Assembly (NCBI GenBank): GCA_964569795.1
Contig: CAZMVB010000002.1
Coordinates: 161,968-225,967, forward strand
Source of the DNA: JAHJDS01 sp964569795
GTDB lineage: Bacteria; Desulfobacterota; Desulfarculia; Desulfarculales; JAHJDS01
Length of the DNA: 64,000 nt
Direction: 5' to 3'
The position numbers were made by a program, and so were the translations under genes. Of this stretch, positions 8,949 to 17,275 are shown in pieces. Below the pieces are notes generated by a model. That model made no database searches, had not been told where the DNA came from, and saw nothing but the letters and a program-made list of their open reading frames with translations. Numbering within the stretch: the stretch's first letter is position 1; each line of letters begins with the position of its first letter.

Positions 8949-10667
8949 TCAACCGTCCTTTTCCTTGGTCACGTACCAGTTCTCCAAGGCCAGGTGCTCC
9001 AGTCCGGACTCGGCAAAGACCCGCAAGGCGTCGGCCGGCGTGCAGACGATGGGATAGCCGTGAAGGTTGAACGAGGTATTGAGCAGCCCGCCCCGGCCGG
9101 TGGCCCGTTCATAGGTCCGCAGCACCTGCTCGTAACGGGGATTGGTCTCTCGGTTCAAGACCTGGGGCCGCATGGTCTTGTCCGCCGGGTGCATGGCCGC
9201 GGCCAGGTCCTGACGGCCCCGGGCGGTGGATGCCAGGGCAAAGGTCATGTAGTCCGCCTGGAGGCCGTCGGGCTGGACCAGGTAGTCCCCGGCCCGGTCG
9301 GACAGGATCGTCGGGGCAAAGGGCATCCAGAAGTCCCGCTGCTTGATCATGGTGTTGATCCGGGCCACGTTCTGAAAGTCAATGCCGTCGGCCAGGATGC
9401 TCCGGTTGCCCAGGGCCCGAGCCCCCCACTCCATCCGGCCCTGGAACCGGGCGACGATCTTGTTTTCGGCCAGGAGCCGGCCCACCAGGCGGTCGATATC
9501 CTCGACGTATTCCACGCGGCACGTCCCCGTCACCCCGGCCTCCTGGAGGGCCGTCTCGGCCCGGGAATTGTCATAGGCCGGTCCCAGGTAGAGCGTCTCC
9601 AGGGGATGTTTGCCGGCCGGAGTGTAGCGGCGGTGATAGGCCTCGTAGGCGGCCCCGATGGCCAGGGACTCGTCGCCGCTCGACGGGCAGACGAAGATGG
9701 CTTCCACGCCGGGCAATCGGGCCAGCCGGCCGTTGGCCTTGACGTTCATGAACACCCCGCCGCCGCAGACGATGCGGTTGATCCCGGTGCGGCGGACGAA
9801 GTGGCTGACCCAGGCCGCCAGCATCTCCTCGGTGTAGTCCTGCAGCCCGCCGGCGATCTCGTCGAAACGGTGATTCTCGAGGTTGTCCCGCAGATAAAAA
9901 TAGCAGTAATTGGTCTCCAACTCGGATTGCAGCTCGAACCGGCCGGCCTCGTCGTTGAAGGTCATCAGTCTTTCAAAAACGCCTCGGGACAACTCGCGCC
10001 GCTGGCCGGCGTAGGGAGCCAGGCCCATGAGCTTGTATTCATGCTCCCAGGGCTTCATGCCCATCAGGTAGGTCACCCGGGAATAGATCTTGCCCAGGGA
10101 GCCGCGACGGTCGGTCTGGTCGATCCGTTCGAGGCGGCCCTGGCGGCCCAGGCTGACCGTGGCGCTCAGGCCGTCCCCGGCCCCGTCGCAGGTGAAGACC
10201 AGCACCGGCCGGTCCCATCCCCAGGGGGCCCCGTAATAGGCCGTGGCGGCATGGGCCAGGTGATGCTCGACGAACTCGACCTTCCCAACATCACCGTCCA
10301 GGTGCTCGGCCGCCAGGGCCAGCCGGGCCTTGGTCCGCTCCTCGAACACGGCCTCGTTGTAATCCTTGCCCGACAGCCGGTCGCGCCGCTGCTGATCCAG
10401 GCCGACCCGGTACCACGGCGCGATGTCCTCGAGGTACTCGGGGGCGTGCATGAACCGGCTGCCCAGGGCGACGGCCGTCAGGTCCCGCGGGGCAAGGCCC
10501 TCCAGGCCAAGCAGTTCAGCGATGGCCCGGCGGGGAAAGCCGACCTGATTCTTGACGCCGGTCAGACGCTCCTCGCCCAGGGCCCCGACCAACCGGCCGT
10601 CCTTGAGCAGGGCCGCGGCGGCGTTGTGCCCGTCGTGTATGCCTAGGATGTAAACGTCGTTGTCCAT
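8949..10667 (-). CDS. Carbamoyltransferase (NodU/TobZ family)
   Basis: The 572-residue protein matches the length of the O-carbamoyltransferase family. The N-terminal domain has GIHDGHNAAA near residue 10, then HHLAHAATAYY and CDGAGDG, the metal- and ATP-binding Kae1-like signatures. The C-terminal portion is YrdC-like and ends LENWYVTKE. These enzymes move a carbamoyl group from carbamoyl phosphate, through carbamoyl-adenylate, onto a sugar hydroxyl. In a glycan cluster it probably decorates a sugar residue. It lies 36 bases after an asparagine synthase. Confidence 0.88.
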   Translation of the reverse strand: MDNDVYILGIHDGHNAAAALLKDGRLVGALGEERLTGVKNQVGFPRRAIAELLGLEGLAPRDLTAVALGSRFMHAPEYLEDIAPWYRVGLDQQRRDRLSGKDYNEAVFEERTKARLALAAEHLDGDVGKVEFVEHHLAHAATAYYGAPWGWDRPVLVFTCDGAGDGLSATVSLGRQGRLERIDQTDRRGSLGKIYSRVTYLMGMKPWEHEYKLMGLAPYAGQRRELSRGVFERLMTFNDEAGRFELQSELETNYCYFYLRDNLENHRFDEIAGGLQDYTEEMLAAWVSHFVRRTGINRIVCGGGVFMNVKANGRLARLPGVEAIFVCPSSGDESLAIGAAYEAYHRRYTPAGKHPLETLYLGPAYDNSRAETALQEAGVTGTCRVEYVEDIDRLVGRLLAENKIVARFQGRMEWGARALGNRSILADGIDFQNVARINTMIKQRDFWMPFAPTILSDRAGDYLVQPDGLQADYMTFALASTARGRQDLAAAMHPADKTMRPQVLNRETNPRYEQVLRTYERATGRGGLLNTSFNLHGYPIVCTPADALRVFAESGLEHLALENWYVTKEKDG

Positions 10668-10703
10668 GGTCCCACCAATTGAGTCAGCGTAGTTGATCCG
10701 GGC

Positions 10704-12590
10704 TCAATTCAGCCTCACCCGGAAGCGCTCCCGCCACCTACCGAAGGTCACGATCCGCCAGAACAGCCGGTCGTAGGGTTGCCCCCCTGACAAAAAGTCC
10801 TCGAACCGGGCCTTGACCACCGGTCCGTTGAACAGGGGCAGGTCCAGGGCCCGGTCCAGCCGATCGGCGAAATCGTCCGCCAGGCGCGTCCGGATCCATT
10901 CCCCCTCGGGCGGCTGAAAGGTCAGCTTGTCGGTCCGGGTCCTGACCTTGTCCGGCAGGAGGTTCCGGGTGGCCAATCGCAGCAGGCGCTTTGTCTCGCC
11001 GGCCAGGATCTTGTCGTCGTCGGCCGCGGCCAGGCTGAATTCGACCAGCCGGGAATCGAGAAAGGGCACCCGGGCCTCGACCGAATGGGCCATGGACATC
11101 CGGTCGGCGTTGTGCAGCAGGGCCGGCAGGGTCCGGGTCAGCCGGGAGATTGTCATCCGGCGGACCGAGCGCCGCCGCCGCATGGGATGGGGTCCCCGGC
11201 GCCGAACACGGCCGCCGGCCAGCCAATCCGGATCGAGGGCCTGGTGGTTGCGCCGGACCTCGTCCGGCCAGAGCAGTTGGAGCCGCCAGTGAATCGGCGC
11301 CAGACAGAGAGCGATCATCTTGAGGATCGTGCCCGTCCCGTAGCCGTGCCGGGATGAAATCCCCCGGACCTCCCGGGCCAGGGCGGCCGGCCTCAGCCGG
11401 CGAACCAGGGTCCACAACCGCGGTCCGAAATAGCTGTGGTAGCCGGCCAGGACCTCGTCCGCCCCCTGCCCGTCCAGGGTCACCGGCACGCCGCTCTGGC
11501 GGGCCGTCTCGAAGACCCGCCACTGGGCGTAAACGCTCGAGGTGCTCAGGGGCTGATCCTGGTGCCAGATGACCTTGTCCAGGTCATCGAGCATCGCCTC
11601 CGGCTCGGGATAGGCGTCGTGTCCCCGCACCCGGGCCGCGCCCCGGACCGCCTCGATGAACTCGCCCTCGTCGAACCGGGCGTCGTTGAACCGGGCCGAA
11701 AAGGTATTCAAATCTCCGCCGCCGTCGGCCAGCAACCGGTCGGCGGTCATGACCAGGGCGCTGGAATCGAGCCCGCCCGACAAACAAAATCCGACCGGCA
11801 CGTCGGCCCTGAGCCGCAGCCGGACCGCGTCCCGCAGCAGTTCGCCGAATCGCTCGACCGCTGGTTCGCCCTGGGGAACGGCCTTTTCGCCCGGTCCGCC
11901 CGGGACGTACCACGGCCGCCGGGACAGGGCCTGCCCCGGACGCCACCTGTTCAAATCCAGCCGGACCAGGTGGCCGGGCGGCAAATGCTCCACCCCGGTC
12001 AGAAACGTCTCCGGGCCGTGATCCCAATCGTCGAATACCAAAAACTCGTAGGCCGTCTGGGCGTTCAATCCGGCCTCGAACCCCGGCAAGGACAAGAACT
12101 GCTTGATCTCCGAGGCCACGGCCAGCCCCCGGGGCGAGTTCCAGATGTAGAGCGGCTTAATGCCGAACCGGTCACGGGCCAGGAAAAGTTTCTGGTCACG
12201 GGCGTCGAACAGGACAAAGGCGAACATGCCGTTGAAGCGATCCAGACAGGCCTCGCCCCACTGGGCGTATGCGGCCAGGACAACCTCGGTGTCAGTCCGG
12301 GATTGGAACCGATGACCGGTCGCTTCGAGTTCCCTTCTGAGCTCCAGGTAGTTGTAAACCTCGCCGTTGTAAACGATCCAGTACCGGGCGTTGCCGTAAC
12401 TCATGGGCTGGCGTCCGGCCGGCGAAAGATCGAGGATGGACAACCGGCGATGCCCCAGGGTCAACGTCCGGTCGCCGACCGGAAAATCTTCGGCCCCCTG
12501 GTCGTCCGGGCCGCGATGGGCCACGCTCTGGATGGCCGGATGATCGATCGGCAGGGCCGTCCCCCCCAGGTAAGCCAAAATCCCGCACAC
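10704..12590 (-). CDS. Asparagine synthase (glutamine-hydrolysing) paralogue 1
   Basis: The 628-residue AsnB-type enzyme starts with GTG, so the second codon supplies the catalytic Cys2 (MCGILAYLGG). The glutaminase domain has VYNGEVYNYLELRREL; the synthetase domain has the PP-loop SGGLDSSALVM. AsnB homologues in glycan clusters often amidate carboxyl groups such as uronic acids rather than making asparagine. It stands between the ATP-grasp ligase and the carbamoyltransferase. With paralogues at 32821 and 55783, at least some copies probably act on the glycan. Confidence 0.87.
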   Translation of the reverse strand: MCGILAYLGGTALPIDHPAIQSVAHRGPDDQGAEDFPVGDRTLTLGHRRLSILDLSPAGRQPMSYGNARYWIVYNGEVYNYLELRRELEATGHRFQSRTDTEVVLAAYAQWGEACLDRFNGMFAFVLFDARDQKLFLARDRFGIKPLYIWNSPRGLAVASEIKQFLSLPGFEAGLNAQTAYEFLVFDDWDHGPETFLTGVEHLPPGHLVRLDLNRWRPGQALSRRPWYVPGGPGEKAVPQGEPAVERFGELLRDAVRLRLRADVPVGFCLSGGLDSSALVMTADRLLADGGGDLNTFSARFNDARFDEGEFIEAVRGAARVRGHDAYPEPEAMLDDLDKVIWHQDQPLSTSSVYAQWRVFETARQSGVPVTLDGQGADEVLAGYHSYFGPRLWTLVRRLRPAALAREVRGISSRHGYGTGTILKMIALCLAPIHWRLQLLWPDEVRRNHQALDPDWLAGGRVRRRGPHPMRRRRSVRRMTISRLTRTLPALLHNADRMSMAHSVEARVPFLDSRLVEFSLAAADDDKILAGETKRLLRLATRNLLPDKVRTRTDKLTFQPPEGEWIRTRLADDFADRLDRALDLPLFNGPVVKARFEDFLSGGQPYDRLFWRIVTFGRWRERFRVRLN

Positions 12591-12593
12591 GGA

Positions 12594-13655
12594 TCAGGCC
12601 TCGCCCGGTTCCTCGAGCCTGGTCAGTAACTCCGCCCGCTCGCCCCGGCCCAGGCCGGCCACGAAGTCGGCCCGGTCGCGAAGCACCTCCCGGGTCCCCC
12701 GGACCAGGACCACGTCCCGGGGCGCCTCGGGCAGTGGCGGCAGGGGCAGATCCAGCATCAGCTTGACCGCCACCTCGGGGAACGCATATCCGGCCGCCGT
12801 GGACAGCGAGTTGTAGCCGTTGATCCGGGGATTGATCTCGAGCAGTTTGAACTCCCCGGTCCCGGCGTGGCGCAGGAACTCGACGCAGACCAGCCCGACC
12901 CAGGGACCGGTGGCCTCGACCAGCCGCTGGGCGTGATCCAGGCCGACCGGATCCATGGCCACCACCCCGGCCGTGGCCGGACCGCCGAAATCGAACTTGG
13001 TCCGAAAGCTGCGGGAGCCGAAGCGCATCTTGACCCGGCCCTGGCGGTCGGTGGCAAAGACGAACATGTAAATGTTGCCCGGCGCGTATGGTACGTATTC
13101 CATGCCCAGGGGCGGACCGAAGTCCCGGGCGACCGTCTCCCAGGCCGGGGCCAACGCCTCCCGGGTGTCAACCCGGGTCACCCCCTGACCGCCGCGCCCC
13201 CGGCGGGGCTTGAGGACGTAAGGCGGCGCAACCGGATCGGCCCCGGCCAGGTCTGTGAAAAAGGCCGGATGGGGCACGCCCGTCTCTCGGGCGGCGGCCA
13301 TGGTCGCGGCCTTGTCCTCGGCCCGGGCCACGACCTCGTATGGCGACACGGTCGGTTTGACCCCCAGGGCCAGGAATTCATCCAGCCGGCGGCTGACGGC
13401 CCAGACCTCCTCGTCCGAACCGAGGATGATCGAGTCCACCTCCTCCTGACGGCAGATATCCAGCAGGCGGGGCACGTATTCGAGATCAATCCCCAGGGGA
13501 ACCACGTAACGGGGAAAGTCCGGATTGCAGACATAGAACCCCGGCGCGTCGGGCCGGATATCGACCATGACCACCCGGAAGCCGGCCCGATCCAGACAGT
13601 CCACCACCGGCGGACCGCCCGGGGCGCCCAGGCACGAGACCAGAACCGTGTTCAT
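12594..13655 (-). CDS. ATP-grasp ligase (carbamoyl-phosphate-synthase large-chain-like)
   Basis: The 353-residue protein has an N-terminal pre-ATP-grasp Rossmann domain (MNTVLVSCLGAPGG), a flexible ATP-binding Lys/Gly loop (VLKPRRGRGGQGV) and the Mg-binding segment EFKLLEINPRINGYNS. These enzymes activate a carboxylate as an acyl phosphate and join it to an amine or thiol. The ATG at 13655 shares one base with the aldehyde dehydrogenase stop (TGATG), so the two are translated together. That coupling suggests its substrate could be the acid made by the dehydrogenase, possibly sulfoacetate; this is inference. Confidence 0.8.
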   Translation of the reverse strand: MNTVLVSCLGAPGGPPVVDCLDRAGFRVVMVDIRPDAPGFYVCNPDFPRYVVPLGIDLEYVPRLLDICRQEEVDSIILGSDEEVWAVSRRLDEFLALGVKPTVSPYEVVARAEDKAATMAAARETGVPHPAFFTDLAGADPVAPPYVLKPRRGRGGQGVTRVDTREALAPAWETVARDFGPPLGMEYVPYAPGNIYMFVFATDRQGRVKMRFGSRSFRTKFDFGGPATAGVVAMDPVGLDHAQRLVEATGPWVGLVCVEFLRHAGTGEFKLLEINPRINGYNSLSTAAGYAFPEVAVKLMLDLPLPPLPEAPRDVVLVRGTREVLRDRADFVAGLGRGERAELLTRLEEPGEA

Positions 13656-15025
13656 CACCACACCAGCAGCTTGGTTTCGGTCATCTCGAGCATGGCGAAG
13701 CGGATGCCCTCGCGGCCGACGCCGCTGGCCTTGACCCCGCCGAAGGGCAGGTGCTCCTGCCTGAAGCCCGGTCCGCCGTTGACGATGACCGCCCCCACCT
13801 CCAGGCCGTCGAAGAACCGCTTGACCGTGTCCAGGTCACGGGTGAACAGCCCGGCCTGGAGACCGTAGGGCGTCGAGTTGGCCAGATCGATGGCCTCGTC
13901 CACCTCGTCGAAAACGAACACGGGCAGGACCGGGCCAAAGGTTTCCTCGGCCACCAGCTCGCAGTCCGGGGGAGGGGACTGGAGGACCGTGGGCCAGACC
14001 AGGCTCTTCTCGCGGCGGCCCCCGGCCCGCAGGGTCGCCCCCCGGTCGCAGGCGTCGTTGATCCGGCGTTCGACCAGGACGGCCGCGGCCTCGGTGATCA
14101 GGGGCCCGATGCGGACCCCGTCGTCGGCCGGGTCCCCGACCTGGACCCGCTCGGTCAGGGCCAGGAGCTTGTCCATGAACTCCGCGGCCACCGGCCGCTG
14201 GACCAGGACCCGCTTGACGGCCGTGCAGCGCTGGCCCGAGGTGCCGAATCGCTGATCCACGGCCGTGGCCGCTGCCGCGTCCAGGTCGGCGTCGGCCATG
14301 ACGATCAGCGGGTCGTTGCCGCCCAACTCCAGGCTGATCTTCTTGGCCCCGGCCAGGGCGGCCACCCGGCGGCCGGTGTCCGTGCCGCCGGTCAGGGTGA
14401 CCATGTTCACCCCGGGGTGGGCGACCAGCTTTTCGGCCGCCTCCCGTCCCAGGCAGACGACCTGCATCGCCCCCGGCGGCAGGCCGCAATCGTCGAGCAA
14501 CTCCCCCATCCGCAGGGCCGTCAGCGGCGCCGACCGGGACGGCTTGAGGATCACCCGGTTGCCGGCGGCCAGGGCCGGGCCGACCTTGTGGGCGGCGATG
14601 TTTAGCGGAAAGTTGAACGGAGTCACCGCCAGGACGACCCCGACCGGAACGCGCCGGGTCAGGCCGATCTTGTCCACGGGCATGGAGGTGACGTCTCCCG
14701 GGATGACCTCGCCCCACAGCCGGGTCGCCTCCTCGGCCGAGAGCCGGAAGGTCTCGACCGCCCGGCGGACCTCGAACCGGGCGTCGGAGATGGGCTTGCC
14801 CATCTCGGCGGTGATCAGCCGGGCCCAGGACTCGACGTCCCCGGCCAGGCGCTCCGAGGCGCGCTGCAGGATCCGGCCGCGCTCATAAGACGTCAGGGCG
14901 TCCATGGCCGGCTTGGCCCCCCGGGCCCGGGCCACGATGGTCTCGACGTCATCGAGGCCGCAGACCGCCACCCGGCCGGCGATCTCGCCGGTAAAGGGAT
15001 TTCTGACTTCCAGCTCGTCAGCCAC
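13655..15025 (-). CDS. Aldehyde dehydrogenase, candidate sulfoacetaldehyde dehydrogenase
   Basis: The 456-residue NAD(P)-dependent aldehyde dehydrogenase has TPFNFP at 135-140 (oxyanion Asn138), general base Glu233 in LELGGND, and nucleophile Cys267 in SGQRCTAVKR. The SGQRCTAVKR block is typical of the GapN/phosphonoacetaldehyde-dehydrogenase branch, which oxidises aldehydes bearing an anionic group. It follows comE by 12 bases with a GTG start and a purine-rich AGGGGG site. Because ComDE would make sulfoacetaldehyde, oxidation to sulfoacetate is the most economical role. The substrate is unproven, and phosphonoacetaldehyde is the main alternative. Confidence 0.82.
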   Translation of the reverse strand: MADELEVRNPFTGEIAGRVAVCGLDDVETIVARARGAKPAMDALTSYERGRILQRASERLAGDVESWARLITAEMGKPISDARFEVRRAVETFRLSAEEATRLWGEVIPGDVTSMPVDKIGLTRRVPVGVVLAVTPFNFPLNIAAHKVGPALAAGNRVILKPSRSAPLTALRMGELLDDCGLPPGAMQVVCLGREAAEKLVAHPGVNMVTLTGGTDTGRRVAALAGAKKISLELGGNDPLIVMADADLDAAAATAVDQRFGTSGQRCTAVKRVLVQRPVAAEFMDKLLALTERVQVGDPADDGVRIGPLITEAAAVLVERRINDACDRGATLRAGGRREKSLVWPTVLQSPPPDCELVAEETFGPVLPVFVFDEVDEAIDLANSTPYGLQAGLFTRDLDTVKRFFDGLEVGAVIVNGGPGFRQEHLPFGGVKASGVGREGIRFAMLEMTETKLLVW

Positions 15026-15037
15026 GGTCGCCCCCTG

Positions 15038-15637
15038 TTACCTCGGAATGTCCTTGACCGGCGCGGCGGTCCGGTCATAGGTCCCCAGCCACCGCTGGAA
15101 GCGATTCCGGATCTCGATGGGATCCAGCGGAATCGGGGCCAGGTCTCCGGTGCCGGGCTCGACCTCGACCACCACCACCTCCAGACCGGCCGGGGCCGTC
15201 AGTCGCTCGGCCTCCTGACGCAGCTCCTCTGGTGACGCAACGACCCGGACCGCCTCGATCCCGGCCCCTCGGATCAACTCGGCCAGCCTCGTCCGTCCGC
15301 CGCGACTGTAGGTCGGCTGGTCGCCGGTCGAGCCATAGGTCCCGTTGTCCAGGACGTACCAGGTCAAATCCGTTGCCGGGGCGTTGGCCGCCGTGATCAG
15401 GGTCCCGGGATTCATCAACACGCTGCCGTCCCCGTCCAGGACGACCACCGGCCGCCCGGCGCCCAGGGCCAGCCCCAGTCCGATCGGGCCGGCCAGGCCC
15501 ATGGACCCCAGCATGTAGAAATGATTCGGGCCGTCGGCCGCGGCAAAAAGCTCCTGGCTGGGATGACCCAGGTTGCAGATCACCGCCCGGTCCCGGGCCG
15601 CGGCGGCAATAATGGCCATCGCTTCGGCCCTGGTCAT
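15038..15637 (-). CDS. comE: Sulfopyruvate decarboxylase beta-like subunit (TPP-binding)
   Basis: The 199-residue protein is the pyrophosphate-binding half of a TPP enzyme: GDGS at 69-72 and LDNGTYGSTG from 97 form the Mg/TPP motif, after the hallmark LGSMGLAGPIGLGLALG. Two-subunit enzymes of this size are characteristic of sulfopyruvate decarboxylase ComDE of coenzyme M synthesis. Phosphonopyruvate decarboxylase is usually one chain of about 380 residues. The ATG overlaps the alpha-subunit stop by 4 bases. With a cysteate synthase alongside, 3-sulfopyruvate to sulfoacetaldehyde is the best assignment. Confidence 0.8.
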   Translation of the reverse strand: MTRAEAMAIIAAAARDRAVICNLGHPSQELFAAADGPNHFYMLGSMGLAGPIGLGLALGAGRPVVVLDGDGSVLMNPGTLITAANAPATDLTWYVLDNGTYGSTGDQPTYSRGGRTRLAELIRGAGIEAVRVVASPEELRQEAERLTAPAGLEVVVVEVEPGTGDLAPIPLDPIEIRNRFQRWLGTYDRTAAPVKDIPR

Positions 15638-16134
15638 GACGTCCTCCAGAACGACGGCCGGATCAAGGCCGCCACCGGCCGCTGGGATACCCGGGCATAG
15701 CCGATCAGGCCCGGCAGTCGGGCCAGGTCGGCGGCCGAGCGAAACTCACTGTGATGAATCCCGGCCAGGTCGAGCAGGTCGGCGGTGATCCGGCCCATGG
15801 GTGTCTGGGCGACGATGGGCTCGCCCGGGAGTCCCCGGTGGCTGATGAGCATCACCAGTGACAGGCGATAGAGCCGGGTCAAGGACATCAAGGCGTTGAG
15901 GCAGTTGCCCAGGCCGCTGTTCTGCATCAGCAACACCGGCAACTGGCCGCCCAAAAAGAGCCCGGCGGCGATGCCCACGCCCTCTTCCTCGCGGGTGACG
16001 GGCAGATGTTTTATTTCCTGGTCCGTGGCCAGCAGATCCAACAGACCGGCCAGGCCCTTACACGGCACGCTCAACGCCCAGGTGATCCCCTGGTCCTTGA
16101 GACAATCCAGGATTTTTTGCTCAGGACTCGACAC
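15634..16134 (-). CDS. comD: Sulfopyruvate decarboxylase alpha-like subunit
   Basis: The 166-residue pyrimidine-binding half of the TPP enzyme has the REEEG segment at 49-53, which contains the cofactor-activating Glu, and MQNSGLGN at 70-77, a block conserved in sulfopyruvate and phosphonopyruvate decarboxylases. The start is GTG at 16134 with GGAGG at 16141-16145, so the gene overlaps the cysteate synthase end by 14 bases. It pairs with the beta subunit that follows by ATGA overlap. The substrate is assigned from context plus the split-subunit layout. Confidence 0.8.
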   Translation of the reverse strand: MSSPEQKILDCLKDQGITWALSVPCKGLAGLLDLLATDQEIKHLPVTREEEGVGIAAGLFLGGQLPVLLMQNSGLGNCLNALMSLTRLYRLSLVMLISHRGLPGEPIVAQTPMGRITADLLDLAGIHHSEFRSAADLARLPGLIGYARVSQRPVAALIRPSFWRTS

Positions 16135-17275
16135 TCGTCTCCTCCAGGGAACGGGGGTTCATGACCGTTGGGGACACGTTCAGGCTCAGGGTCGGCTCCA
16201 GGGAAAAGAGCTGGTAGTCCCGGCGCAGCCGCTCGACGCCCCCGCCGCTGGCGTTGACCAGGACCACCTCGTCCGGGGCGATCCGTCCGGCCCGGACGGC
16301 CTCGTCCAGGGCGGCCAGGGCCACCCCGACCGGCGGCAGCCCGTCGATGCCCTCGTCCTCGGCCAGCCAGGCCAGGCCTTCTGTCAGGCGGTCGTTGGTG
16401 ATGCCGTAGGTCGAGCCGCCGGTGGACCTCAGGGCCGCGAACAGTCCCCCGTCCCCCTCGTACAGGGGATGGGTATTGGCCAGGACGTCGGCCTCGATCC
16501 GGGCGATCAGCCCGGCCGCATCGGGCAGGTCCTCGTCGGCCTTGATCCGGTCCCGTCCGGCGCTGAAGGCCCGGTGGACCGGGGCAAAGGGCTCGTTCTG
16601 GGCCAGGTGCAGCCGCGGCGGCCGGGCCCCGGACCCGCCCCTCTCGATCAGGGCCAGGGCCGAATCATGAGTGGCCAGGGCGCCGATGCCGCTGCCGACG
16701 GCCTGGAAGTAGTGGTCAGGCAGCCGGCCGATGACCTCGACCGCCTCCAGGAGGACCGTGCCCAGGGCCCGCCGCCGGGCCAGGTTCTCGGGACCCTTGA
16801 GCGGCTCGAGCCGGCCGGTCAGAAACACCGGCGCCGCGGCCGCGGCCTCGGAGTAGGTCAGGTCCCGGGCCACCAGGACCCGGAGGTTGTCCTTGGGCCG
16901 GCAGGGCAGCCACAGGTGTTCGAGCCCCCGGGCCGGCACGACCAGGACCACCGGAAAGCCGGTCAGGTTCCCGGCATAGGCATAGGCCCGGGCCGTGTTG
17001 CCCGCCGAGACGACCGACACCTCCTCGATCCCCTGTTCCCTGAGGGCGGCCAGGGTGACGGCTGCCTCGAGGTCCTTGAAGCTGCCGGTCATGTTATGGG
17101 CCTGTCGCTCGGGCCAGTAGCCGCAGAAGGCGACAAAGAGATTCGAAAGCCCCAGCCGGCGGCCCAGGGCCTCGGCCCGAAACGTCCGGCTCCCGGGCGT
17201 ACACTCGGTCAGCGGTACCCGGACCGGAAGCCGATCCAGAAAGCGCCACACCCCGCCGGCCTCCCCCGGCGTCAT
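16121..17275 (-). CDS. Cysteate synthase (threonine-synthase-fold PLP enzyme)
   Basis: The 384-residue fold-type II PLP protein has Lys67 in TGSFKDLEA and the phosphate-cradling SAGNT at 90-94. It departs from threonine synthase and resembles, from memory, archaeal cysteate synthase: FCGYWPE near 50, PDHYFQAVGSG near 186, QNEPF in the middle and DEGIDGLPPVGVA toward the end. Cysteate synthase replaces the phosphate of O-phosphoserine with sulfite to give L-cysteate. It overlaps the LysR gene by ATGA and comD by 14 bases. The neighbouring ComDE subunits strongly support this over threonine synthase. Confidence 0.82.
   Translation of the reverse strand: MTPGEAGGVWRFLDRLPVRVPLTECTPGSRTFRAEALGRRLGLSNLFVAFCGYWPERQAHNMTGSFKDLEAAVTLAALREQGIEEVSVVSAGNTARAYAYAGNLTGFPVVLVVPARGLEHLWLPCRPKDNLRVLVARDLTYSEAAAAAPVFLTGRLEPLKGPENLARRRALGTVLLEAVEVIGRLPDHYFQAVGSGIGALATHDSALALIERGGSGARPPRLHLAQNEPFAPVHRAFSAGRDRIKADEDLPDAAGLIARIEADVLANTHPLYEGDGGLFAALRSTGGSTYGITNDRLTEGLAWLAEDEGIDGLPPVGVALAALDEAVRAGRIAPDEVVLVNASGGGVERLRRDYQLFSLEPTLSLNVSPTVMNPRSLEETSVES

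Noticed and set aside
8877..10646. 589-residue plus-strand frame
   Set aside because: Exact mirror of the carbamoyltransferase gene; the opposite strand has clear motifs and family length, this one has none.
13655..16134. Phosphonate pathway (phosphonopyruvate decarboxylase and phosphonoacetaldehyde dehydrogenase)
   Set aside because: No PEP mutase is present, the decarboxylase is split in two as in ComDE, and a cysteate-synthase-like gene is adjacent; kept only as an alternative.
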